A stretch of DNA of 42,171 bases, taken from positions 1-42,171 of the forward strand of contig CAIVZM010000054.1 in NCBI GenBank assembly GCA_903910385.1. Direction: 5' to 3'. This stretch comes from an uncultured Armatimonadota bacterium (GTDB lineage Bacteria > Armatimonadota > Armatimonadia > Armatimonadales > Armatimonadaceae). The notes under the pieces were generated by a model, which ran no database searches, had not been told where the DNA came from, and was given only the letters and a program-made list of their open reading frames with translations. This document shows, one piece after another, positions 9,366-17,363 of the stretch. The position numbers and the translations under genes are program-made. The first letter of the stretch is position 1; each line of letters opens with the position of its first letter.

Positions 9366-10655
9366 ATGACAAAGATTGTTATAATCGGCGCGGGAAGTGG
9401 CTTCGGAGCCGAACTTTCTTGCGATATCCTCTCACAACCCGAACTGCGGGATGCTACCATCGCTCTGTGTGATATTCATGAGGGGCGCCTTGCCGCAATC
9501 ACGCGTTATATGCGACGGGTAGTGGAGGCGAATCAACTGGGCGCTACCATTATCAGCAATGTGGATAGACGCGCCTTGCTTGCGGATGCAGATTTCGTCG
9601 TCACCAGTATCTCGGTGGGTGGCGCCGCCTACGCGGGATATCCTCACAATATCGAAGTGGAGATTCCCCAGAAATACGGTATCGAGCAGTCGGTAGCCGA
9701 TACCATAGGGGTCGGCGGTATTTTCCGGTTTCTGCGGACGGCTCCGGTGCAATGGGCGATCTGTCGGGATATGGAAGAGCTTTGTCCTGACGCTCTGCTG
9801 TTGAATTACACCAACCCCATGTGTATGCTGACTTGGTTGCACTCCGAAGGCTCTAAAATCGCCAATGTCGGATTATGTCACTCGATTCAGCACACCTCCA
9901 ACGAGATCTCCGATTATATCGGCATTCCACGCGGCGAACTTTCGTATCTTGCGGCGGGTATCAATCACCAGTGCTGGTATCTTAAACTGAACCATCACGG
10001 TGAGGATGTTTATCCAAAACTCCATGCCGCCCTGAACAACGCGGAGATTGTCGCACGGGACAATATTCGCTTTGAAATGATGAAGCATTTCGGTTATTTT
10101 GTCTCAGAATCGACCGTGCACTGCTCCGAATATCACCCCTATTTCCGTCGAACTCCGGAAATGCTGGAGCAATTCCAGTTGAAGCGCAGGACGGTAGCGG
10201 CAGAGCCCAATTACGACCGCCGCCCCTATCTTTCCGATCCGGAAAATGCTCCGCTTCGCGATTTGACGGTTTCGGTGGAATATGCATCGCAGATTATCCG
10301 CGCCGTAGTCGCCAATGCCCCGTTTCGGTTCTGGGGGAATGTCATCAATCACGGCATGATCGAGAATCTGCCGGACGGTTCCTGTGTCGAAGTTCCCTGT
10401 ATGGTGGATGGGGAAGGGGTGCATCCCTGCCATGTCGGGAAACTGCCGTCGCAACTCGCTCATCTAAATCTGAGCAATATCGCGCCTCAAGAGATGGCGG
10501 TACGCGCCGTTCTGGAAAAGAACCGTGAATACGCTTTTCATGCGGTAGCCCTCGATCCTCTCGCCCGCTCCGTTTGCACACTGGATCAACTACGTGCATT
10601 GTTCGATGAACTCTGGGAGGCGGAGGGGACGTTACTTTCTCACTTCGATCAATAA
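9366..10655 (+). CDS. Glycoside hydrolase family 4 (alpha-galactosidase/alpha-glucosidase type)
   Basis: A 429-residue NAD- and metal-dependent GH4 enzyme. It shows the Rossmann motif GAGSGFG (8-14), NYTNPM (147-152), the metal-site motif CHSI (C171, H172), and GINHQCW (198-204, H201 as second metal ligand). GH4 subfamilies differ at the CHxx motif: CHS(V/I) belongs to alpha-galactosidase-like members, whereas 6-phospho-glucosidases have CN(V/I)P or CDMP. An unphosphorylated alpha-glycoside is therefore the likely substrate. There is no signal peptide. The ribosome binding site is weak (GTGAG). It lies between rhaB and an unknown barrel protein and probably belongs to the same catabolic block. 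Confidence 0.85.
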   Translation: MTKIVIIGAGSGFGAELSCDILSQPELRDATIALCDIHEGRLAAITRYMRRVVEANQLGATIISNVDRRALLADADFVVTSISVGGAAYAGYPHNIEVEIPQKYGIEQSVADTIGVGGIFRFLRTAPVQWAICRDMEELCPDALLLNYTNPMCMLTWLHSEGSKIANVGLCHSIQHTSNEISDYIGIPRGELSYLAAGINHQCWYLKLNHHGEDVYPKLHAALNNAEIVARDNIRFEMMKHFGYFVSESTVHCSEYHPYFRRTPEMLEQFQLKRRTVAAEPNYDRRPYLSDPENAPLRDLTVSVEYASQIIRAVVANAPFRFWGNVINHGMIENLPDGSCVEVPCMVDGEGVHPCHVGKLPSQLAHLNLSNIAPQEMAVRAVLEKNREYAFHAVALDPLARSVCTLDQLRALFDELWEAEGTLLSHFDQ

Positions 10656-10705
10656 TATACGAAACGAAAGTAAAGTGGTGCATCCGCTCACAGAAAGAAA
10701 GGGAA

Positions 10706-11860
10706 ATGAATCAAAAGATGTATGCCGGCCTGTGGTTGTTCGCATGGGATCTGGCGGATGAGGGCGTCGATTCGGTAATGGGATGGGCTGCGGACAGCGG
10801 TCTGACCGCGTTGCAGATCGCCGGTTCGTACCATGCTGGATGGTTTGTCCATCCACACAATCCCAAACACCGGATTTATATGCCGCAGGACGGTTGTATC
10901 TACTTTCACCCTTCTATGGCTCTGTATGAAGACACAATCCTGAAACCGCAGGTCGCTTCCGTTTGCGCTGAAATGGACTGGATGAGCATCGCCGGAGATC
11001 GAGCGGAACGGTTCGGGCTGAAACTGGTTTCGTGGACTGTTTGCTTGCATAATACGCGTCTGGGGCTTCTTCATCCGGAGTGTACCGTGCAAAACTGTTT
11101 CGGCGATTCGTACCCTCATGCCCTTTGTCCGGCGAATCCGAATGTCCGTCAATATCTGATTGCCCTGTGTCGTGATCTGGCGATGCATTATCCGATGCAT
11201 GCGATCCAGTTGGAAACGCCCGGCTATATGGGCATGAAACATGGACATCATCATGAGCGCGATCTGACCGTCCTGACTCCGCCGGAATGCGCTCTTATCG
11301 ATCTCTGCTTTTGCACGAATTGCCGCCAACAGGCGGAAAGCCAGCAGATTGATGTTGCATATGTACAGGCTACTGTCCGGAAAATACTGGATGATGGCAT
11401 GTCCGCCGCGCCGGAACGGCTTGCTGGACATCCCGAATCGCTGCTGGAAATCGTTGAACGTTTTCCACAAATTGGCGCGTTTATGACATTCCGCCAGAAG
11501 GTGGAGGATAGCCTGATTCAGGAAATTAAGTCGGCGATTTCGGAGTTTGGAACGCTTCTCTACCACTTTGGCGCGCCGAATGTTGAAATCGCTTCAGCGG
11601 TCGATGTCTATAACGGGTCTGTTTACGGTCAGAAAGCGGGCGTCGTCCGATCAGAAACAGAGCGGTGGAAACGGATCATAGACGAACGTCACCATCTGTA
11701 CATGGGGGTGCGCCTCGGTCTGAACTCCGTCCGTGATGCTGGCGAATTGACGGAAATCGTTGCCGCCATTCGGAATGGCGGCGGGGACGGGGTCATGTTC
11801 TATAACTACAGCGAATCGCCACGGAGCGCGCTGAACTGGATCAAAACATCGTTAGAGTAA
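10706..11860 (+). CDS. Predicted TIM-barrel protein with CxCxxC cluster, function unknown
   Basis: A 384-residue cytoplasmic protein. Alternating strand and helix (LTALQIAGSY, LKLVSWTVCLH, IQLETPGY, GVMFYNYSE) suggest a (beta/alpha)8 barrel related to uncharacterised glycosidases or isomerases. A cysteine cluster C201-F-C203-T-N-C206 sits mid-protein and could bind a metal, as in other barrel proteins that carry a cysteine knuckle. The histidine-rich GMKHGHHHERD just before it is a second possible metal site. It starts after AAAGGGAA, 50 bases downstream of the GH4 gene, so it is likely co-transcribed. A role in the same carbohydrate pathway is inferred from position only. Confidence 0.65.
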   Translation: MNQKMYAGLWLFAWDLADEGVDSVMGWAADSGLTALQIAGSYHAGWFVHPHNPKHRIYMPQDGCIYFHPSMALYEDTILKPQVASVCAEMDWMSIAGDRAERFGLKLVSWTVCLHNTRLGLLHPECTVQNCFGDSYPHALCPANPNVRQYLIALCRDLAMHYPMHAIQLETPGYMGMKHGHHHERDLTVLTPPECALIDLCFCTNCRQQAESQQIDVAYVQATVRKILDDGMSAAPERLAGHPESLLEIVERFPQIGAFMTFRQKVEDSLIQEIKSAISEFGTLLYHFGAPNVEIASAVDVYNGSVYGQKAGVVRSETERWKRIIDERHHLYMGVRLGLNSVRDAGELTEIVAAIRNGGGDGVMFYNYSESPRSALNWIKTSLE

Positions 11861-11983
11861 GGTTTTACTATCTGGAAGTCGCCCCTCGAATCCTCGGAAA
11901 TCTTCCTTCGAGGAAGGAAGAGGGACGCATCGGAAAGATGGCGCATCGGAAGATGAGACGCCATTCAGTCGGAGAATTTAATC

Positions 11984-12658
11984 ATGTCGTCACGTGTACT
12001 TTTTGTGGGTGGTTGTATCCATACCTTCCACCTTCTCGAACCCGCTATCCCTCATGTTATTCATGCTATGGAAGCCATTGGCGCAGAAACGCAAGTCACC
12101 GGTATCTTTCATCAGGATGGCGGCAGCGATTACACCGGAGATTATTCGGCTTTGAACGCAGAGACGCTGAAAGAATTCGATGCCGTGACCCTTTTCACAA
12201 CAGGCAAAGCGATGGGCGCGGATATCGATGCATTACTGACGTTTGTTCGTGGTGGCGGAGCGCTCATTGGAATCCATTGCGCTGCGGATTCATTCACCGA
12301 TAATGCGGAATATATCGCTGCTATCGGCGGAAAGTTTCGAACGCACCCCGCTCCGCTGGAGGTAGAGGTTGAGTTTACCGATACCGAGCATCCGATCACT
12401 CAGGGATTGAAACCGTTTACTGTCCTTGACGAACTGTATCTTTATAACGATTACCATCCTGAGCGCGTTCATCTGCTAGCGCAGACCCGAAGCTACGACG
12501 GCGAAGGAACCGATCCCATTCCGGTTTGCTGGACTCGCACGGAAGGCGAGGGTCGCGTTTTTTATCTCTCTCTGGGACATTTCCCGGAGGCGATGGCGTC
12601 CGAAGGCTGGCAGGCGTTGTTCCAGCGAGGCGTCCGCTGGGCGCTTCGGGAAATCTAG
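11984..12658 (+). CDS. ThuA-like domain protein
   Basis: A 224-residue single-domain protein of the ThuA (trehalose utilisation) family, a glutamine-amidotransferase-like fold. Recognisable stretches are the N-terminal RVLFVGGCIHTFH, the central GGGALIGIHCAADSF, EHPITQGLKPFTVLDELY, and the C-terminal GRVFYLSLGHFPEA. ThuA-like proteins commonly sit with sugar oxidoreductases and hydrolases, but their reaction is not established. The start follows GGAG. It ends the plus-strand sugar block. The spacer before it holds a short direct repeat (GCATCGGAA(A)GATG twice, about 11928-11955). Confidence 0.85.
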   Translation: MSSRVLFVGGCIHTFHLLEPAIPHVIHAMEAIGAETQVTGIFHQDGGSDYTGDYSALNAETLKEFDAVTLFTTGKAMGADIDALLTFVRGGGALIGIHCAADSFTDNAEYIAAIGGKFRTHPAPLEVEVEFTDTEHPITQGLKPFTVLDELYLYNDYHPERVHLLAQTRSYDGEGTDPIPVCWTRTEGEGRVFYLSLGHFPEAMASEGWQALFQRGVRWALREI

Positions 12659-12869
12659 GTTCTATATCCACAGATGGAATCCGTTCAATATGGAAAACGA
12701 CGCTCATTTTTGGCGTTCTCAGTTACAAATGAAGGGGCAGTTTAACCTTACCCTGTAGTCAAGCAATACGATCAAAAAACGGAACGGCGCCGGTGATTCT
12801 TCTTCCTCATCATTCCTTGAGAAGCCGGTCTGACGATTTTCTTTCGAAATGCAAATCGACGCGTTCGTT
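12659..12869. other. Intergenic DNA after the ThuA gene
   Basis: No coding frame is recognised. A short ACGC/GCGT pair around a T-rich loop (about 12704-12720) could be a weak terminator for the ThuA gene. Confidence 0.3.
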
Positions 12870-12923
12870 GCTATTTTTCGTTTCTTCGGGATGCCCCGTT
12901 GTATTCCGGAGAAACGAAATAGC
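12870..12923. repeat. Long imperfect inverted repeat (hairpin)
   Basis: Left arm 12870-12889 (GCTATTTTTCGTTTCTTCGG) pairs with right arm 12906-12923 (CCGGAGAAACGAAATAGC). There is a two-base bulge and one mismatch, and a 16-base loop. It lies between the convergent ThuA and GDP-fucose synthase genes. It could be a bidirectional terminator or a remnant of a miniature element. No U-tract follows the stem. Confidence 0.55.
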
Positions 12924-12934
12924 TGGGTCTCGCT

Positions 12935-12970
12935 GAGTATAAAGTTGAGTATATAGTTGTGAATATAGGA
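12935..12970. repeat. 12-bp tandem repeat, about three copies
   Basis: GAGTATAAAGTT (12935-12946) is followed by GAGTATATAGTT (12947-12958) and a degenerate third copy GTGAATATAGGA (12959-12970). It lies right after the inverted repeat in AT-rich DNA. Confidence 0.5.
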
Positions 12971-13287
12971 GATGGTAACCGCTAACCTACGGACGATGTG
13001 ATGATGGATAGGATGGATTACCAGAACAAACATGCTGTTGATTCAACAGGTTCGGCGCAATGGGTAGTTTGGCGCGGAGGGTGCCGATAGGTGTTGGGTT
13101 GCGGACATTGCCCGTTACATCGGCTTCCCGGGGCAGGGATTTTGTACCACAACGATAGAGTCGTGCCACATGCTGTGGTTGAGTGGATTGAGGCCTGGCA
13201 CAATCGTTACAGTTTTTATCAATAATCTTAATTCAATAATTCAGAGCAAGTCGAGGTGAATTGAGATTTATTATGTGCAAGTCACAA
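12971..13287. other. Non-coding stretch upstream of the AT-rich island
   Basis: No convincing gene is seen. One plus-strand frame at about 13146-13205 reads VVEWIEAWHNRYSFYQ followed by a stop, which faintly recalls transposase tails. It is too short to call. Confidence 0.25.
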
Positions 13288-14235
13288 CTATATTTTACTT
13301 GGGTTGATCCAGGTAGATTTGTCAACCGCTTCATAAAGCTCACGAATTCCATCCCTCAATTGGATAGATGGTTTCCATCCCAGATTAGTTAATCGGGACA
13401 CGTCAAGAACCTTACGAGGCGTCCCATCTGGTCTCTCCTTGTCGAAAACCAACTCTCCGGTGTATTCAACTGTCTCCATAATCATTTGAGCCAGTTCTGT
13501 GATGGTCACATCGCAACCAGTTCCGATATTGACAATCTCTGGCGAGTCATAGGTATCCATTAGGAATAGACATGCACTCGCTAAATCGTCTGAATGCAGA
13601 AATTCGCGCCTGGGTGTTCCTGTCCCCCAGATAGTGATCGTCGGCTCATTTTGCATTTTAGCCATATAAGCCTTTCGTATCAATGCAGGAAGAACATGAG
13701 AGCTATCGAGATCAAAGTTGTCATTCGGACCATAAAGATTCGTTGGCATGACGGAAATGAAATTACAACCGTATTCACGACTACATGATTGGCATAGATT
13801 GATACCTGCTATTTTAGCAAGTGCATATGATGCATTCGTTGGTTCCAGGCTGCCGGTTAGAAGGTACTCTTCCTTAATTGGTTGAGGGCTCATTTTGGGG
13901 TAAATGCATGATGAACCTAAGAAGAGTAGTTTGTTTACATTTGCATCTCTTGCAGCCAGAATTATATTATTCTGAATAGACAGATTTTCGACAAGGAACT
14001 CAACTGGATATTGATTATTGGCAAGGATCCCACCTACTTTTGCTGCAGCAAGCAAAACATATTCCGGCTTTTCACGCATGAAAAATGAACGGACTGCAGA
14101 CTCGTTTTGTAAATCCAGTTCATTGCGCCGTCGGGTGAGGATATTTTTATATCCTGCTTTAACGAGGGCGCGTACAAGCGCTGAACCGACAAGCCCCCGA
14201 TGACCGGCTACATAAATTCGAGATTCTAAGTGCAT
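13288..14235 (-). CDS. fcl: GDP-L-fucose synthase
   Basis: A 315-residue short-chain dehydrogenase/reductase. It converts GDP-4-keto-6-deoxy-mannose to GDP-L-fucose with NADPH, supplying fucose for surface glycans. Visible: the NADP-binding motif GHRGLVGSA (12-20), the active-site serine motif LGSSCIYPK, the catalytic YALAK (Tyr-x3-Lys), the [12 protein letters not shown] substrate loop and [17 protein letters not shown]. The length is usual for the family. A good ribosome binding site (AAAGGTGG) precedes the start. The gene and its flanks are visibly more AT-rich than neighbouring genes. No GDP-mannose dehydratase is adjacent. Together with the truncated gene just upstream, this suggests acquisition by transfer. 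Confidence 0.93.
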   Translation of the reverse strand: MHLESRIYVAGHRGLVGSALVRALVKAGYKNILTRRRNELDLQNESAVRSFFMREKPEYVLLAAAKVGGILANNQYPVEFLVENLSIQNNIILAARDANVNKLLFLGSSCIYPKMSPQPIKEEYLLTGSLEPTNASYALAKIAGINLCQSCSREYGCNFISVMPTNLYGPNDNFDLDSSHVLPALIRKAYMAKMQNEPTITIWGTGTPRREFLHSDDLASACLFLMDTYDSPEIVNIGTGCDVTITELAQMIMETVEYTGELVFDKERPDGTPRKVLDVSRLTNLGWKPSIQLRDGIRELYEAVDKSTWINPSKI

Positions 14236-14258
14236 AGAAATACCACCTTTTGATGAAA

Positions 14259-14462
14259 TTAATACGTCATATTTGCGGTTCTCTCGGTCATTTCGTAGAG
14301 GAGACCGGATTCGAGTGCGGAGGGATAGGTCAGTGTGAGCGCGTACTTTCCGGCGCTGACCTGACGCTGACCGCTACGGACTGAAGACTCTAATGACAGT
14401 GAGCCACTCTCATTTCCTTGAACCACGCCTTTGAGAGAAAGAGAATTTTTTTTGTCCTGTAG
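14259..14462 (-). pseudogene. Truncated C-terminal remnant of a host gene
   Basis: An open frame of 67 residues ends in a TAA at 14259-14261. It has no start codon in a suitable place and has a stop immediately upstream. The translation has coding character and strand-like pattern ([30 protein letters not shown]). Composition changes sharply to AT-rich at its upstream edge (about 14460). It looks like the tail of a secreted or surface protein whose 5' part was lost when the adjacent DNA was rearranged. The parent family is not recognised. Confidence 0.5.
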
Positions 14463-14919
14463 TCATTAATGTTACCAACATTATTATTTACATTATTAAT
14501 ATGTGAAGCGATAATTAAATGCAGTTATGGTTCTATTTTAGCATGTTTTTATCTTTTTGGTCTAGAAAACGAGACAAAATAAAAATAATGTACAAATATA
14601 ATGTAAAAGAATCAGAAATGGGGTTATCAGCGCCTTGTATTGCTCTCATTGCGCCCGATGCAACCCAAAGAATACCATTTGTGCGAGGTCTTCAACGCCG
14701 TGCACCTACGCAGTGGGCGGGTATGAGGTTCAAACCGGAATCGCCTGACAGTATCCCGCAAGTTCATCACATGCATTAAAACTGCGTTAACCGAATCATT
14801 CTTTCCCTTCGCCGATAAAAAATGAAGCCTGCGACGAAAAATAGAAGGAACAGATTCATGCATGGCTTCAAACGGCGGGGCAGGAGGTCAATCCTCTGGT
14901 TGACGCGAATAGTTCCTAC
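14463..14919. other. AT-rich junction then unassigned DNA
   Basis: 14463-14625 is markedly AT-rich, with ATTATT/AATAAT stretches and no gene. 14626-14919 has normal composition but no convincing frame. The prmA reading frame stays open upstream from the ATG at 14920 to a TAG at about 14848, so a longer prmA N-terminus with a non-ATG start is formally possible. Confidence 0.35.
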
Positions 14920-15777
14920 ATGGAACAACGTTGGGCGGCGATGGAAATCCCCGTGAGCGGGGATGCGCAGGAGATCGTAGGCGCATTACTGACAGAGGCG
15001 GCGGGTTGCTACGGATATACGGCGACTCCGCAGGCAGTGACCGGGTATCTTCCGGTCGATGAGCGGTTGGAGAACACCCTGCTCCGCTTACGAGAAGCGC
15101 TGGATGCGACGCCAGAACTCGGCAGGCCGGGTTCCGCCGAAATTACGATTCGCTTTGTCGCTGAGGAAGACTGGGCGACCGCCTGGAAACAGTATTTCAA
15201 GCCGCAACAGATTGGTGAGCGTATCGTCGTCAAGCCAACGTGGGAAGAATACGCGCCGCGCCCCCGTGATGTCATCATTCATATCGATCCGGGTATGGCT
15301 TTCGGTACGGGATTACATGCTACCACTCGCCTCTGCTTACGGGCGCTGGAGGATTCTGTCACGTCCGGAATGACGGTCGCCGATGTCGGGACAGGCTCCG
15401 GAATTCTGGCGATTGGCGCTATTCTGCTGGGCGCAACCTCCGCCATTGCGACGGACAACGATCCGGTGGCGGTGCGTATCGCTACGGAAAACGTTCAACT
15501 CAATGAGGTTGATGATCGTATTAATGTTCGGGAATCGTCCTTTCCGCCTGCCGGGACGTTCGATATCGTGGTCGCCAATATTCTTGCGGATGTCATTTTG
15601 AATCTTAAGGAAGAACTGGTCAACGCGATCAAGCCTGGCGGTCTGCTTATCGCTTCCGGAATTATTGAGAACCGGGCTGGAAATGTCCGGGACGGATTGA
15701 AGAGCGTCGGTCTTAGCATTGTCGAGACCCGTGAAGAAGGCGAATGGGTAGCCATACTGGCTCGCAAAGTTGGATAA
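14920..15777 (+). CDS. prmA: Ribosomal protein L11 methyltransferase
   Basis: A 285-residue SAM-dependent methyltransferase that trimethylates lysines of ribosomal protein L11. It shows an N-terminal L11-recognition domain (RWAAMEIPVSGDAQEIVGALL), then HIDPGMAFGTGLHATT and the SAM motif VADVGTGSGILAIGA (D155). The catalytic NILADVI replaces the NPPY of other methylases, and IASGII follows. The length fits the family. The ATG at 14920 lacks a clear ribosome binding site; the conserved domain starts within a few residues of it, so it is kept. The gene is monocistronic and faces the M20 amidohydrolase across a hairpin. Confidence 0.9.
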   Translation: MEQRWAAMEIPVSGDAQEIVGALLTEAAGCYGYTATPQAVTGYLPVDERLENTLLRLREALDATPELGRPGSAEITIRFVAEEDWATAWKQYFKPQQIGERIVVKPTWEEYAPRPRDVIIHIDPGMAFGTGLHATTRLCLRALEDSVTSGMTVADVGTGSGILAIGAILLGATSAIATDNDPVAVRIATENVQLNEVDDRINVRESSFPPAGTFDIVVANILADVILNLKEELVNAIKPGGLLIASGIIENRAGNVRDGLKSVGLSIVETREEGEWVAILARKVG

Positions 15778-15804
15778 TCCGGGAAATCGCTCCGCTCATA
15801 ACGG

Positions 15805-15860
15805 CGGAAAGCCTTTGTCTGCATTCAGCGGTGGAATCGAATGCAAACAGAGGCTTTCCG
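15805..15860. terminator. Long hairpin between convergent prmA and M20 gene
   Basis: Arms 15805-15826 and 15839-15860 pair over 22 bases with two mismatches; the outer CGGAAAGCCT/AGGCTTTCCG is perfect. The loop is 12 bases. It is placed centrally between two convergent genes. There is no T-tract on either side, so it may be a hairpin barrier or mRNA 3'-end stabiliser rather than a classical intrinsic terminator. Confidence 0.6.
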
Positions 15861-15887
15861 AAAGTTCAACAGGTGTGGCGTACCACT

Positions 15888-17081
15888 TCAGGCTTCGGAG
15901 AGGTAGCGCAGGGCGCAACCGACAAACATCAGAATGCCAGTTTCCAGTGGCGAATCGCCGAAATCATATTTCGGCGTGTGCAACAGATACGGGCAACCTG
16001 TTCCCAACCGGAACATCATGCCCGGTTTTCGTTCTAAGTAGTAGGCGAAGTCCTCTGCACCCATGGTAGGCTCCGGCAGTTCCATGACATTTTCATTGCC
16101 CAGCAAATCATAACCGACCTGACGAACCAGTTCCGTTATACCCACATCGTTGACCGTGACCGGCGTTCCATTATGGTACATGAACTCATATTCACAGCGC
16201 ATCGCAGCGCAAACGCCGGCGATAATCCGGCGCATTCGCTCTTCCATCGTCGCTCGCACTTTCGGATCCAGCGCCCGAACCGTTCCTGTAAGCTCCGCCT
16301 GCTGCGGAATGATATTCATGGCGGTTCCCGCATGAAAAGTCGTCACGCTGACGACCACCGGCGCGACCGGAGAAACTTCGCGTGAAACAATAGTCTGAAG
16401 CGCAGTGACCAGTTGAGCGCCGCAGGCGATGGGGTCTATGGTGTCATGAGGGTAGGCGCCGTGCCCCTGTTTGCCTTTGATGGTCAGTTTGAAGCCATCC
16501 GCCGAAGCCATTACCGGGCCGGAACGAATCCCGATCTGTCCGACCGGGACATACGGCCAACCGTGCAAAGCCAGAATCGCATCCACACCCTCCAGAGCGC
16601 CGCCTTCGATCATGGCATCGGCTCCGCGCACCGTTTCTTCAGCGGGTTGGAAAAGGCACTGTATCCGTCCGTTCCATTGATCACGAAGTTCGTTCAGGAT
16701 CAGGGCGGCTCCCATCAGATTCGCTGTGTGTCCATCATGACCGCAAGCGTGCATGACGCCAGGATTCTGGGACTTGTAGGAAGCTTCGTTTTCCTCCACT
16801 ATAGGCAAGGCATCCATGTCACCGCGTAAGGCGAACGTTCTCCCCGATCCCTTGCCCTCGATGGTGGCGACGATGCCATAGCCTCCGCCAACGCCTGTCC
16901 TGTGGGGAATGCCGTATCTCGTCAGCCAATCGGCGACAACGCCCGCCGTTCGCTCTTCCTGACCGGAAAGTTCCGGATGGGAATGTAAGTCATGACGTAA
17001 ATCGATTATTTCAGGCAAAATTCGAGCGATTCGGTCGGCGAGATCGCCCCGCAGAGTTTCGGGAGAAGCGATATTGAGCAT
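15888..17081 (-). CDS. M20 family amidohydrolase (N-acyl-amino-acid/hippurate hydrolase type)
   Basis: A 397-residue cytoplasmic metallohydrolase of the M20D/AmhX-HipO group. It should remove acyl groups from N-acyl amino acids or related amides. Visible: RHDLHSHPELSGQE near the N-terminus, RGDMDALPI (87-95), the metal motif HACGHDGH (111-118), QPAEE (E148/E149), LHGWPY (H173), the dimerisation-domain motif KGKQGHGAYPH, FHAGTAMNIIPQ, and GAEDFAYY. There is no ribosome binding site, but TATAAT lies five bases before the ATG, suggesting a leaderless message. The exact substrate cannot be told from sequence. Confidence 0.88.
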   Translation of the reverse strand: MLNIASPETLRGDLADRIARILPEIIDLRHDLHSHPELSGQEERTAGVVADWLTRYGIPHRTGVGGGYGIVATIEGKGSGRTFALRGDMDALPIVEENEASYKSQNPGVMHACGHDGHTANLMGAALILNELRDQWNGRIQCLFQPAEETVRGADAMIEGGALEGVDAILALHGWPYVPVGQIGIRSGPVMASADGFKLTIKGKQGHGAYPHDTIDPIACGAQLVTALQTIVSREVSPVAPVVVSVTTFHAGTAMNIIPQQAELTGTVRALDPKVRATMEERMRRIIAGVCAAMRCEYEFMYHNGTPVTVNDVGITELVRQVGYDLLGNENVMELPEPTMGAEDFAYYLERKPGMMFRLGTGCPYLLHTPKYDFGDSPLETGILMFVGCALRYLSEA

Positions 17082-17086
17082 ACGAT

Positions 17087-17092
17087 ATTATA
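17087..17092 (-). promoter_or_regulatory. -10 box adjacent to start codon (leaderless promoter candidate)
   Basis: On the minus strand TATAAT is followed by five bases and then the ATG of the M20 gene. Transcription would begin at or next to the start codon. The -35 is poor. Confidence 0.5.
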
Positions 17093-17363
17093 CCGCCGAA
17101 ACTGTTAAAACGTAGATAACATCGGGGTGGGATTTCAGGCGACGGGATATCTGATCTCGCTAGGGTATCTGAGAATCATCTATAGGAAAACCAATCTTAC
17201 TCTCGTCAGTTCGACGCTTCGTTGTGAGGGGTAGGAAAAGGCGCGGTGGGCTCATAGAATTCCGATTTCCGGATATGAACGCTCCTGACCGAACGGCGGG
17301 GGAGAGATAGCCTTCGTGCGGATACAATGAGTCATAACAACTCTGAAATGAGGCGGATGCGGC

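Noticed and set aside
13140-13205. Possible transposase tail (VVEWIEAWHNRY)
   Set aside because: Too short, preceded by stops, and no inverted ends or target duplication were found.
14519-14779. 86-residue plus-strand frame
   Set aside because: It spans the composition break, the first half is AT-rich low-complexity sequence, and there is no ribosome binding site or recognisable domain.
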